DNA of 64,000 bases, taken from positions 186,001-250,000 of the forward strand of contig NZ_JAFCLZ010000003.1 in NCBI RefSeq assembly GCF_018130165.1. The letters are read 5' to 3'. Below, one piece after another: positions 34,865 to 43,659 of the stretch. This stretch comes from Bradyrhizobium sp. JYMT SZCCT0180. Its GTDB lineage: Bacteria > Pseudomonadota > Alphaproteobacteria > Rhizobiales > Xanthobacteraceae. Both the position numbers and the translations under genes were made by a program. The notes beneath the pieces were generated by a model. It saw nothing but the letters and a program-made list of their open reading frames with translations, had not been told where the DNA came from and ran no database searches. Every line of letters starts with the position of its first letter. Positions within the stretch are counted from its first letter, which is position 1.

Positions 34865-35263
34865 TCAAAGCACCTGGAAGATCGCCAGCGCCAGCACGGC
34901 TTGCGCGAGGAAGCCGACGGTGAAGGCGAGCGTCCGGAACACCGGCAGGCCGAGCGTATAGACGATCAGATGCGCGACGCGGGACCAGAAATAGACCATG
35001 CAGGCCATCACGGTCCATTTGGTGGAATAGTCGGCGGCGTTGAGGATCAGCACCAGGGGGGCGAAGATGATGAGGTTCTCGACCGCGTTGTCATGCGCGA
35101 ACATCAGCCGGTTGGCCCATTCGGCATGCGGCTTGTCGTTGCGCGAGGGATTGGCCATGGCGCCGGAGAGGCCGCGGATCTGACAGCGATTGATGATGTA
35201 GGGGACCCACAGCAGACCGGTCAAAATCACCGTCAGCGTCAGCCAGAACAGTTCACGCGTCAT
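34865..35263 (-). CDS. MAPEG-family membrane protein
   Basis: A 132-residue protein with four predicted membrane helices. The MAPEG signature is visible as RLMFAHDNAVENLIIFAP with the conserved glutamate-asparagine pair, and YFWSRVAHLIVYTLGLPVFRTLAF. Eukaryotic relatives are glutathione-dependent enzymes; bacterial ones are mostly uncharacterised. It lies downstream of phaC on the same strand with a 70-base gap. Confidence 0.85.
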   Translation of the reverse strand: MTRELFWLTLTVILTGLLWVPYIINRCQIRGLSGAMANPSRNDKPHAEWANRLMFAHDNAVENLIIFAPLVLILNAADYSTKWTVMACMVYFWSRVAHLIVYTLGLPVFRTLAFTVGFLAQAVLALAIFQVL

Positions 35264-35333
35264 CGTTTCCCCCTCGCTCGATTTCGATTCCCGATACGGG
35301 ATATCAGCTTATAGCCAACCCCGCAGGCTTGCG

Positions 35334-37139
35334 CTACGCGCGGACCCGAACGTAGCTGCCCGGCGCATCCTCGATCGGCGGCATCGCCTCGGAGCCGACC
35401 GCGCGCGCTGGCACCATCTCGGCGTCGAGGCCCTCCAGCCATTGACGCCAGTCCGGCCACCACGATCCCTTGTGCTCGGTAGCGTTCTTGAGCCAGTCGG
35501 CCAGCGTGACGTCCTTGATGTTGTCGTTGGTCCAGTACTGATACTTTCCGGACGCCGGCGGATTGACCACGCCGGCGATGTGGCCGGATCCGGACAGCAC
35601 GTATTTGACCGGCCCGCCGAAGAACTGCGAGCCATACAGCACCGAATCCGCGGGCGCGATGTGATCTTCGCGCGTCGCCAGATTATAGACCGGCACCTTC
35701 ACCTTCGAGAGGTCGAGCAGCGTGTTGTCGAGCACCATGCTGCCGGTGGACAGCCGGTTCTCCAGGTAGCAATTGCGCAAGTAGAAGGAATGGTTGGCTG
35801 CCGGCATCCGCGTCGCGTCGGAGTTCCAGTGCAGCAGGTCGAACGAGGAGGGCGGTTGTCCCTTCAGGTAATTGCTGACGACGTAAGACCAGATCAGGTC
35901 GTTCGAGCGCAGCATGTTGAAGGCCATCGCCATCTTGCTGCCTTCGAGCACCCCGGCCGCATGCATGTCGCGCTCGAGCGCCGAGATCTGGTCTTCGTCG
36001 ACGAACACGAGCAGATCGCCGGCATGGGTGAAGTCGACCTGGGCTGCAAAGAACGTCGCCGAGGTGACGCGCACGCGGCGCTTTTCGGCGAGCCACGCCA
36101 GCGTCGAGGCGAGCAGGGTGCCGCCGACGCAATAGCCCGCGGTATGAACCTTCATCTCGCCCGTGACCTTTTCGATGACATCCATCGCGGTCAGCGGTCC
36201 CTGCCTCATGTAGTCGTCGAACGTCTTCTTGCCGAGTTCCTTGTCCGGATTGACCCAGGAGATCACGAACACGGTGATGCCCTGATCGACGCACCATTTG
36301 ATGTAGGATTTTTCCGGCTTGAGATCGAGGATGTAGAACTTGTTGATCCAGGGCGGCACGATCAGCAGCGGCGTGCGCAGCACGGTCTCCGTGGTGGGCG
36401 TGTACTGGATCAGCTGCATCAGCTCGTTCTGGAAGATCACCTTGCCCGGCGTCGTCGCCATGTTGACGCCGACGACGAGGTTGGTGGGATCGGACTGGCG
36501 GATGCGCAGCGTGCCGCGGCCGGCTTCGATGTCCTCGGCCAGCATCTTCATGCCGCGAACCAGGTTGTCGCCGTTCGACGCCAGCGTCTCGCGCAGCACT
36601 TCCGGGTTGGTGAAAACGAAGTTCGACGGCGAGATCGCGTTGCTGATCTGCTGGACGTAGAATTCGGCCTTCTTGCGGGTGTGCGGATCGATGCCTTCGG
36701 CGTTCTTCACCAGTTCCTGCGCCCATTGCGTGGTGAGCAGGTAAAGCTGCATCATGAAGTCGAAGAACTTGTTGGTCTTCCACTCCGGGTCCTTGAAGCG
36801 CTTGTCGCGCGGCGACGGCTCGATCGCGGGCGGGGCCTCTTCGCCGGCCATGCGGCGCACCGTCGAGCCCCAGAGATCGAGATAGGCTTTGGCCATCTTG
36901 ACTTGCAGATCGGACGCCCGCTCCTTGTCCGAAAGCCAGTATTCGGCGACCGTGCTGAAGGTCTTGATCACCTCAGCGATCTCATTCGGCGGTTTGTCCT
37001 TCAGCTCACCGTTTTCGCGCGGCTTCAGGTAGGCCGCGAGCGCCTGGCCACTGCTCTCCATGGCCCTGGCGATGTTCATGGCGAAGGCTTCAGCGTTGAA
37101 GGATTTCGCAGCGTGGATTTCGGTGTTAACGTCGGTCAT
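35334..37139 (-). CDS. phaC: Class I poly(R)-hydroxyalkanoate synthase
   Basis: A 601-residue PHA synthase that polymerises 3-hydroxyacyl-CoA into storage granules. The lipase-like box with the catalytic cysteine is [14 protein letters not shown] around residue 335; the catalytic aspartate lies in ATREDHIAP and the histidine in [13 protein letters not shown]. The N-terminal part has [17 protein letters not shown], and the alpha/beta-hydrolase core starts near [18 protein letters not shown]. Length fits class I. It is divergent from a small lipoprotein gene across a 299-base gap that holds no recognisable gene. Confidence 0.95.
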   Translation of the reverse strand: MTDVNTEIHAAKSFNAEAFAMNIARAMESSGQALAAYLKPRENGELKDKPPNEIAEVIKTFSTVAEYWLSDKERASDLQVKMAKAYLDLWGSTVRRMAGEEAPPAIEPSPRDKRFKDPEWKTNKFFDFMMQLYLLTTQWAQELVKNAEGIDPHTRKKAEFYVQQISNAISPSNFVFTNPEVLRETLASNGDNLVRGMKMLAEDIEAGRGTLRIRQSDPTNLVVGVNMATTPGKVIFQNELMQLIQYTPTTETVLRTPLLIVPPWINKFYILDLKPEKSYIKWCVDQGITVFVISWVNPDKELGKKTFDDYMRQGPLTAMDVIEKVTGEMKVHTAGYCVGGTLLASTLAWLAEKRRVRVTSATFFAAQVDFTHAGDLLVFVDEDQISALERDMHAAGVLEGSKMAMAFNMLRSNDLIWSYVVSNYLKGQPPSSFDLLHWNSDATRMPAANHSFYLRNCYLENRLSTGSMVLDNTLLDLSKVKVPVYNLATREDHIAPADSVLYGSQFFGGPVKYVLSGSGHIAGVVNPPASGKYQYWTNDNIKDVTLADWLKNATEHKGSWWPDWRQWLEGLDAEMVPARAVGSEAMPPIEDAPGSYVRVRA

Positions 37140-37438
37140 GTCAGGGACACTATAACTTCATTTCGAGTTCGTCACCGCGCCTGACGGCGGCGGTAGGTTT
37201 GGGTTAATCCTGTTGCACTGCGATAAGATTTCTCCGTTCGGACACATTGAAGCCGCACCGTTTGAGTTACCTGTTCTGGCTTTAATCGTTTCGGGCGACA
37301 ATGGTTTGAAGGGTTGCGGAGAATTTGACGCAGCTCGACGATCCAGCGCGCTGCAAGGCGCATACCAACAGCCCTTGCCAACGCGCACTGTGCAAACGAT
37401 CTAAGGCAACGGGACAGGTATTGGGGACTTCCGGACGG

Positions 37439-37729
37439 ATGCCGGTGGATCGGATGATAAGGCTGTGGTCGATGGCCGCGCTGTTCGCAACCGCGCTCGC
37501 GGTCAGCGGCTGCTCGACGTCGATCGCGGATTTGCCAGGTGTCGGCGTACCGGGCGACGCGCCCGCGCGTCCGAAGGAAGCCGGGGGCTATCTGCCGGTC
37601 CACGACCTGCCGCCGGAGCGCGACGAGGCTGTCATCAAGCCGGCGGAGCAGGCCAAGATCGAGGCCGAACTGCGTGCCGCGCGGGATCGTCAGGCGGCTG
37701 CGGCCGCAGCAAACCCTGCCGCCAAATAA
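37439..37729 (+). CDS. Small lipoprotein
   Basis: A 96-residue protein with a lipoprotein signal peptide (MIRLWSMAALFATALAVSGC, lipobox AVSG-C) and an alanine- and glutamate-rich C-terminal helix. The mature part has no family I recognise: a proline-rich stretch, then YLPVHDLPPERDEAVI. The start could be the ATG at 37439 or at 37454. Confidence 0.75.
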   Translation: MPVDRMIRLWSMAALFATALAVSGCSTSIADLPGVGVPGDAPARPKEAGGYLPVHDLPPERDEAVIKPAEQAKIEAELRAARDRQAAAAAANPAAK

Positions 37730-38009
37730 GCTGTCTGTTTTTGACGCGTTTCGTGACGCGATCCGGCTGCCGCCCCCAAATGAAGTCCAGGCAGGCTTTC
37801 GCTTGAAAACGCTATAGTCTCTGGCGCTGCGGGACGCCCGTGCTAAAAGAGCCTTAATTCAACCGCATCACGGTCCGGCACACAGGATTCTGCGCCTGAA
37901 TTCGCTCTAAGTAATTGATTGAGCGCGAGTTTTGGACGAAGCCGAATTCGGCTTCGAAAACCGCAGATTCTACCGATTCTGTCCCGCTGGTCGTCGGAGC
38001 AAAGGTCCC

Positions 38010-39230
38010 ATGGAAGATTTCTACCGCATCCGCCGTCTGCCGCCTTACGTGTTCGAACAGGTCAACCGGGCCAAGGCGGCCGCGCGGAACGCGGGTGCCG
38101 ACATCATCGACCTCGGCATGGGCAACCCGGATTTGCCGACGCCGGCCCATGTGATCGAGAAGCTGAAGGATACGCTGGGCAAGCCGCGGACCGACCGTTA
38201 TTCGGCCTCGCGCGGCATCACCGGGCTGCGCAAGGCGCAGGCCGCCTATTACGCCCGCCGGTTCGGCGTCAAGCTCAATCCGGAAACCCAGGTCGTCGCG
38301 ACCCTGGGCTCCAAGGAAGGCTTCGCCAATGTGGCGCAGGCGATCACCGCGCCCGGCGATGTCGTGCTGTGCCCCAATCCGAGCTATCCCATTCACGCCT
38401 TCGGCTTCCTGATGGCGGGCGGCGTGATCCGCTCGGTGCCCTCGGAGCCGACGCCGCAATTCTTCGAAGCGGTGGAGCGCGCGATCATCCATTCGATCCC
38501 GAAGCCGATCGCGCTGATCGTCTGCTATCCGTCCAATCCGACCGCCTATGTCGCCGACCTCGATTTCTACAAGGATCTGGTGGCGTTCGCGAAGAAGCAC
38601 GAGATCTTCATCCTGTCGGATCTGGCCTACGCCGAAGTCTATTTCGACGACAAGAACCCGCCGCCCTCGGTGTTGCAGGTTCCCGGAGCGATCGACGTGA
38701 CCGTCGAATTCACCTCGATGTCGAAGACGTTTTCGATGGCGGGCTGGCGCATGGGCTTTGCCGTCGGCAATGAGCGGATCATAGCGGCGCTGGCGCGGGT
38801 GAAATCCTATCTCGATTACGGCGCGTTCACGCCGGTCCAGGTCGCGGCCACCGCGGCCTTGAACGGACCGGATGATTGCATTCGCGAGATGCGCGACACC
38901 TACCGCAAGCGCCGCGACGCGCTGGTGGAAAGTTTTGGCCGTGCGGGATGGGATATTCCGCCGCCGGCAGCCTCGATGTTCGCCTGGGCGCCGCTGCCGA
39001 AAGCCTTTGAGGGCGTCGGCAGCATGCAGTTCGCCACCCTGATGGTGGAAAAATCGGGCGTGGTGGTGTCGCCCGGGGTTGCCTTCGGCGAGCACGGCGA
39101 GGGCTATGTCCGCATCGCCATGGTGGAAAACGAGCAGCGTATTCGCCAGGCCGCGCGCGGCGTGCGGCGCTTCCTTGAAAGCGGCATTGAAACGTTGCAC
39201 AACGTGGTTCCTCTCGCCAACCGGCGGTAG
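38010..39230 (+). CDS. Class I/II aminotransferase (AlaC / LL-DAP aminotransferase-like)
   Basis: A 406-residue PLP-dependent fold-type I aminotransferase. The motifs are DLGMGNPDLPTPAHV near the N-terminus, CYPSNPTAYV, LSDLAYAEVYFDD and the lysine motif SMSKTFSMAGWRMGFAVGN. Orthologues upstream of hom in alphaproteobacteria are annotated as LL-diaminopimelate or aspartate aminotransferases; the glutamate-pyruvate AlaC type is also close. The ATG at 38010 is chosen from the conserved MEDFYRIRRLPPYV start. hom follows after 79 bases. Confidence 0.85.
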   Translation: MEDFYRIRRLPPYVFEQVNRAKAAARNAGADIIDLGMGNPDLPTPAHVIEKLKDTLGKPRTDRYSASRGITGLRKAQAAYYARRFGVKLNPETQVVATLGSKEGFANVAQAITAPGDVVLCPNPSYPIHAFGFLMAGGVIRSVPSEPTPQFFEAVERAIIHSIPKPIALIVCYPSNPTAYVADLDFYKDLVAFAKKHEIFILSDLAYAEVYFDDKNPPPSVLQVPGAIDVTVEFTSMSKTFSMAGWRMGFAVGNERIIAALARVKSYLDYGAFTPVQVAATAALNGPDDCIREMRDTYRKRRDALVESFGRAGWDIPPPAASMFAWAPLPKAFEGVGSMQFATLMVEKSGVVVSPGVAFGEHGEGYVRIAMVENEQRIRQAARGVRRFLESGIETLHNVVPLANRR

Positions 39231-39277
39231 GCATGATCCCGAAAAGCGGACTTCCGGTTTTCGGAACCAGATCGTGC
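39231..39277. repeat. Short palindromic intergenic repeat
   Basis: An imperfect inverted repeat starting GCATGATCCCGAAAAGCGGA and ending GGTTTTCGGAACCAGATCGTGC, between the aminotransferase stop and the hom start. I recall this element as one of the most frequent intergenic repeats in Bradyrhizobium. Confidence 0.7.
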
Positions 39278-39309
39278 TTGGTTAGCTCTCTTCGGCAGGT
39301 TTTTTGGTC

Positions 39310-40629
39310 ATGGTCGCACCCCTGAAAGTGGGCATCGCGGGGCTCGGCACTGTTGGCGCCGAAGTCGTCCGCCTCATCGAAGCGCAGGCGCGCACCCTAT
39401 CGGCGCGCAGTGGACGCGGCGTGCGCGTTGTCGCCGTCACCGCGCGCTCCAAAGTGAAGAAGCGCAAGCTCGATCTGCGCGGCATCGAATGGGTCAAAAG
39501 CCCGCTGGCGCTGGCCAATCACCCCGGCATCGATTGCTTCGTCGAACTGATGGGCGGTTCCGGCGATCCGGCGCTGTCGGCGATCGAGGCCGCGCTCAAA
39601 TCAGGCAAGTCGGTGGTGACAGCCAACAAGGCGCTGATCGCCAAGCACGGCGTGCGGCTGGCCAAGGCCGCCGAGAAGCATGGCGGCGCGCTGAACTACG
39701 AGGCGGCGGTGGGGGCGGCGATCCCCGTCATCAAGACCCTGCGCGAGGGGCTGGCCGGTACGTCAGTCAATCGCGTCTACGGCATCCTCAACGGCACCTG
39801 CAATTACATCCTGACCCGGATGGAGCAGGAGGGCCTGTCGTTCGCCGAATGCCTGAAGGACGCGCAGCGGCTCGGCTATGCCGAGGCCAATCCGTCGTTC
39901 GACGTCGACGGCCACGACACCGCCCAAAAGCTTGCGATCCTGGCCAGCCTCGCGTTCGGCACGAAGGTTGCACAGAGCGCGGTCTACGTCGAAGGAATCT
40001 CCTCGATCGCGCCGGAAGATCTGCGCGCCGCTGAGGAACTCGGCTATCGGGTCAAATTGCTTGGGGTCGCGGTGCGGACGGCGAAGGGAATTGAACAGCG
40101 CGTGCATCCGACCATGGTGCCGAAATCCTCCTCGATTGCGCAAGTCATGGGCGTCACCAACGCCGTCACCATCGACGGCGAGGGCATTCCGCCGATCACG
40201 CTGGTCGGCCCGGGCGCGGGAGGTGCGGCCACCGCGTCCGCCGTCGTTGCCGACATCGCCGATGTCGCGCGCGGCATTCGCGCCAAGCCGTTCGGACGCC
40301 CGGTGGAGCGCCTGCGCGCGACCACAAAAGCGCCGATGGAACGCCATGAGGGCGGCTATTATATTCGCCTGATGGCGCGCGACCTCGCTGGAACCGCTGC
40401 CACCATCGCGACCCGTCTGGCGGAACAGAAGATATCGCTGGAATCGATCGTGCAGCGTCATCCCGACGGCGTTGACGCCAACGGGTCAACCAAGAAAGCG
40501 TCACCTGTTCCGGTTATTCTGATTACCTATGCAACGTCGGAAGATGCGGTCTATCGTGCGCTGGAAGCGGTGCAGCGCGACAAGGTGATCAGCGGCCGGC
40601 CGCAGGTAATACGGATCGAGAAGAACTAG
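39310..40629 (+). CDS. hom: Homoserine dehydrogenase
   Basis: A 439-residue enzyme that reduces aspartate semialdehyde to homoserine in threonine and methionine synthesis. The NAD(P) motif is VGIAGLGTVGAEVV, the catalytic region contains ILNGTCNYILTRM and YAEANPSFDVDGHDTAQKL, and the C-terminal 85 residues form an ACT domain (RLMARDLAGTAATIATRLAE), consistent with threonine feedback. The ATG at 39310 is taken over the TTG two codons upstream. Confidence 0.95.
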   Translation: MVAPLKVGIAGLGTVGAEVVRLIEAQARTLSARSGRGVRVVAVTARSKVKKRKLDLRGIEWVKSPLALANHPGIDCFVELMGGSGDPALSAIEAALKSGKSVVTANKALIAKHGVRLAKAAEKHGGALNYEAAVGAAIPVIKTLREGLAGTSVNRVYGILNGTCNYILTRMEQEGLSFAECLKDAQRLGYAEANPSFDVDGHDTAQKLAILASLAFGTKVAQSAVYVEGISSIAPEDLRAAEELGYRVKLLGVAVRTAKGIEQRVHPTMVPKSSSIAQVMGVTNAVTIDGEGIPPITLVGPGAGGAATASAVVADIADVARGIRAKPFGRPVERLRATTKAPMERHEGGYYIRLMARDLAGTAATIATRLAEQKISLESIVQRHPDGVDANGSTKKASPVPVILITYATSEDAVYRALEAVQRDKVISGRPQVIRIEKN

Positions 40630-40736
40630 CGCGATTCCCGTGATCGCGCGTACGCGCAATCCACGGATTGTGCGCCACAAAGAAACGAATAGGCGGACCG
40701 TATGGTCCGCCGTGAAGACTCAAAGGAGTGCTTGGT

Positions 40737-41735
40737 ATGTCGACCCATATTTCCGTTCCGCCGCAACTGTTGCTCGAGCGCATTCTCACGCTTGAAATCG
40801 TGCGGGTAACGGAACGCGCTGCGGTTTCGGCCGCGCGTTTGCGTGGCCACGGCCAGGAAAAGGCGGCCGACCAGGCTGCGGTCGACGCGATGCGGCGCGA
40901 ACTCAACAAGCTGCCGATCGAAGGCACCATCGTGATCGGCGAGGGCGAGCGCGACGAGGCGCCGATGCTGTTCATCGGCGAGAAGGTCGGCCTCAACGCC
41001 GGCCCGCAGGTCGATATCGCCGTCGATCCGCTCGAAGGCACCACGCTGTGCGCCAAGAACATGCCGGGCGCGATCGCGACCATGGCGATGGCCGATGGCG
41101 GCACGCTGCTGCACGCGCCCGACGTCTACATGCAAAAGCTCGCGGTCGGCCCCGGTTACGCCAAGGGCGTGGTCGAACTCGACGCTTCGCCCGCCGACAA
41201 TGTGCGCCGGCTCGCCAAGGCAAAAGGCGTCGATCCCGCAGCAATCACCGTGCTGGTGCTCGATCGTCCGCGCCACGCCGACATTATTGCCGGCGTTCGC
41301 AGCACGGGCGCCGCGGTTCGCCTGATCACCGACGGCGACGTCGCCGGCGTGATCCATTGCGCCGATCCTGACAATACCGGCGTCGACATGTATATCGGCA
41401 CCGGCGGTGCGCCCGAGGGCGTGCTGGCCGCGGCCGCGTTGCGTTGCATCGGCGGCCAGATGCAGTGCCGCCTGATCCTCGACTCCGAGGAAAAGCGCGA
41501 GCGCGCCCACAAGATGGGCGTCACCGATCCCAAGATGATCTACGGCATCGAGGACATGGCGCGGGGCGACTGCCTGTTCGCGGCGACGGGCGTTACCACC
41601 GGTTCGCTGCTGTCCGGTGTCAAGTTCCGCAAGGACGTCATCGAAACCGAAACCGTCGTGATGCGTTCGGTTACTGGTACTGTCCGCTACATCAAGGCCG
41701 AGCACCGGCAGCTGGACAAGTTCCACCTCGATTGA
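40737..41735 (+). CDS. glpX: Class II fructose-1,6-bisphosphatase
   Basis: A 332-residue GlpX-type phosphatase of gluconeogenesis and, in autotrophs, the Calvin cycle. Metal-binding motifs are IGEGERDEAPM and VDPLEGTTLCAKN, with YIGTGGAPEGVLAAAALRC further on. AAAGGAG precedes the ATG at 40737. The order hom-glpX-recJ is usual in alphaproteobacteria; here recJ is 11.5 kb away. Confidence 0.95.
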   Translation: MSTHISVPPQLLLERILTLEIVRVTERAAVSAARLRGHGQEKAADQAAVDAMRRELNKLPIEGTIVIGEGERDEAPMLFIGEKVGLNAGPQVDIAVDPLEGTTLCAKNMPGAIATMAMADGGTLLHAPDVYMQKLAVGPGYAKGVVELDASPADNVRRLAKAKGVDPAAITVLVLDRPRHADIIAGVRSTGAAVRLITDGDVAGVIHCADPDNTGVDMYIGTGGAPEGVLAAAALRCIGGQMQCRLILDSEEKRERAHKMGVTDPKMIYGIEDMARGDCLFAATGVTTGSLLSGVKFRKDVIETETVVMRSVTGTVRYIKAEHRQLDKFHLD

Positions 41736-41746
41736 GAGGTTTGAAT

Positions 41747-42196
41747 ATGGCTGGAGAAATCATCATCCGGCCGATCGGCGAAGACGAACGCGCAGCGTGG
41801 AATCCGCTGTGGGACGGTTATCTTGCCTTCTACAAGACGGCGCTGACGCAGGACGTCAGCGATCTTGCGTGGTCGCGATTTCACGATCCGGACGAAACGA
41901 TGTTTGCGCTCGGCGGCTATGTCGATGGCCGGCTGGCCGGGTTCGCGCATTATTTGTTCCATCGCTCGACCTGGGCGCCGAAGCGATACTGTTATCTCGA
42001 AGATCTGTACGTCGCGGATCACGCGCGCGGCCATGGGCTGGGGCGTGCGCTGATCGATGCGGTCTACCAGAAGGCCGAGGCGGCGGGGGCGAGCCGGGTC
42101 TATTGGCTGACGCAATCGAGCAATGCGCAGGCGCGTGCGCTCTACGACAAGGTTGCCGACAATCTCGGATTCATCCAATACCGAAAGGTGATTTAG
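41747..42196 (+). CDS. GNAT-family N-acetyltransferase
   Basis: A 149-residue acetyltransferase. The acetyl-CoA motif is DLYVADHARGHGLGRALIDA, followed by VYWLTQSSNAQARALYDKV. The substrate is unknown. It starts 11 bases after glpX with a GAGAGG site, so it is probably read with it. Confidence 0.88.
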   Translation: MAGEIIIRPIGEDERAAWNPLWDGYLAFYKTALTQDVSDLAWSRFHDPDETMFALGGYVDGRLAGFAHYLFHRSTWAPKRYCYLEDLYVADHARGHGLGRALIDAVYQKAEAAGASRVYWLTQSSNAQARALYDKVADNLGFIQYRKVI

Positions 42197-42233
42197 TTTT
42201 CGTCCAATCAAGAACAAGAAACAGGGAGAGAGT

Positions 42234-42953
42234 ATGTCTGATATTTCGGCGGTGAAAGCGTTGGTGTTCGATGTGTTCGGCACCGTCGTCGACTGGCGCA
42301 GCAGCCTGATCGCGGATTTTACAAAGTGGTCCGAGAAGCGCGGCATCAAGGCGGATTGGACCGCGCTCGTTGACGGCTGGCGCGCGGTCTATTCGGCCTC
42401 GATGGACGAAGTGAGAAAACATCCCGAGCGCGGCTACATGATCCTCGACACGCTGCACCGGCAATCGCTGGAAAAGCTGGTTGTGCAACTCGGAATATCA
42501 GGCCTTGATGACGCCGATTTGCATTACCTCACCATGGGCTGGCACCGCCTGCATCCCTGGCCGGACAGCGTCGCGGGTCTCGCGCGGCTGAAGACAAAAT
42601 ACATCATCTCGCCGCTCTCCAACGGCAACGTCGCGCTCTTGACCAACATGGCGAAGTTTGGCGGGCTGCCGTGGGACCTGATCATGTCGGCCGAATTGTT
42701 CGAGCATTACAAGCCCGATCCCGAAACCTATCTCGGCGCGGCAAAATTGCTGTGCCTGCCGCCGGAGCAGGTGATGATGGTCGCCGCGCATAACCAGGAT
42801 TTGAAAGCCGCGCAGAAATACGGTTTGAAAACCGCCTTCGTCGCGCGCCCGACCGAATACGGCCCCCTGCAGAAATACGATTTCGAAGCCAAGGGCGACT
42901 GGGACATCGTCGCCAAGGATTTTGGCGGCATTGCCGACCGGATGGGGTGTTAA
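42234..42953 (+). CDS. Haloacid dehalogenase, type II
   Basis: A 239-residue HAD-superfamily protein of the L-2-haloacid dehalogenase type. Motif I with the nucleophilic aspartate is VFDVFGTVVDWRSS, motif II is SPLSNGN, motif III is KPDPETYLGA and motif IV is VAAHNQDLKAA. The true substrate may be a haloacid or another small phosphorylated or carboxylated molecule. AGGGAGAGAG precedes the ATG. Confidence 0.9.
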   Translation: MSDISAVKALVFDVFGTVVDWRSSLIADFTKWSEKRGIKADWTALVDGWRAVYSASMDEVRKHPERGYMILDTLHRQSLEKLVVQLGISGLDDADLHYLTMGWHRLHPWPDSVAGLARLKTKYIISPLSNGNVALLTNMAKFGGLPWDLIMSAELFEHYKPDPETYLGAAKLLCLPPEQVMMVAAHNQDLKAAQKYGLKTAFVARPTEYGPLQKYDFEAKGDWDIVAKDFGGIADRMGC

Positions 42954-43006
42954 CAAGTAGCCGCGGATGTGCGGAGCGATATGCGGGTATCAAAGGCAAT
43001 GAGAAT

Positions 43007-43032
43007 CCCGGATGTCGCTGCGCTCATCCGGG
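43007..43032. terminator. Hairpin between convergent genes
   Basis: A perfect eight-base stem CCCGGATG / CATCCGGG with a ten-base loop, lying between the dehalogenase and the convergent toxin gene. No strong U-run follows on either strand. It may be half of a dispersed repeat reused as a terminator. Confidence 0.45.
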
Positions 43033-43063
43033 CTGGATAGCAAACGCCCGCAGTTCGTCGCCG

Positions 43064-43357
43064 TCACTTTGTTCCCGATCCGGAGAGCGGCCGACGGGAT
43101 GTGTGGCGCATCCTCTGAACGATAACTTCGTGGCCGGTGACGCGATAGAAAATCAGATACGGATATGGGCTGACGGTGAGGCGCCGTACACCCGGAACGT
43201 CGGTCGCTTGCCCCGCGTGAGGGTGCTGTTCCAGCAAGAGGAAGAGGGCTTGAAGCCGCCCTCGCATGTGGTTCGCCGCTTGGGGTGATTCCGCCTCGAT
43301 ATATTCAAGCGCCTCTTCGATCTGCGCCGCCGCGCGCCTAGTGACGCGCAGCTTCAC
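43064..43357 (-). CDS. RelE/ParE-family toxin
   Basis: A 97-residue toxin of the RelE/ParE superfamily: helices with AAAQIEEALEYIEAESPQAA, then LTVSPYPYLIFYRVTGHEVI and VQRMRHTSR near the C-terminus. ParE members poison gyrase and RelE members cut mRNA; the sequence here does not settle which. Its start overlaps the antitoxin stop by four bases. Confidence 0.88.
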   Translation of the reverse strand: MKLRVTRRAAAQIEEALEYIEAESPQAANHMRGRLQALFLLLEQHPHAGQATDVPGVRRLTVSPYPYLIFYRVTGHEVIVQRMRHTSRRPLSGSGTK

Positions 43358-43581
43358 AAGGGGCGCTTCGCCAGCAGTGACCGAATCTGTTCGTCCGTAG
43401 CGAACTCGCCCCGTGCGATCTCCGCATCTGCGTCGGCAATGTCGGCGCGTTCCTCGGAGGTCAATCGGATGATCGGCTGCTCTTCGCCGGCCACCTGTAA
43501 GAGCAGGAGCGCAAGTTCGTCCTGCACCTCAGCAGGGAGAGCTCGTATGCTGTCAACGGCACGTTCTAGCAGCTTGGTCAT
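43354..43581 (-). CDS. Cognate antitoxin
   Basis: A 75-residue acidic protein starting MTKLLERAVDSIRALPAEVQ and ending DEQIRSLLAKRPL. The N-terminal part is a helical, DNA-binding-like segment and the C-terminus is a disordered acidic toxin-binding tail, as in antitoxins of ParE/RelE pairs. It precedes the toxin with an ATGA overlap, the usual antitoxin-first order. Confidence 0.83.
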   Translation of the reverse strand: MTKLLERAVDSIRALPAEVQDELALLLLQVAGEEQPIIRLTSEERADIADADAEIARGEFATDEQIRSLLAKRPL

Positions 43582-43659
43582 GGGCTCAAAGATAAACCTT
43601 TCCCCCGCTGGCCGAAAGGATTTCGAGCAAAAATTTGTGCAGTGGGTTAGAGACGGCGG

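Noticed and set aside
37854..39200. Open frame of about 448 codons on the minus strand
   Set aside because: It is antisense to the aminotransferase gene and has shadow-frame composition (histidine, arginine, aspartate rich).
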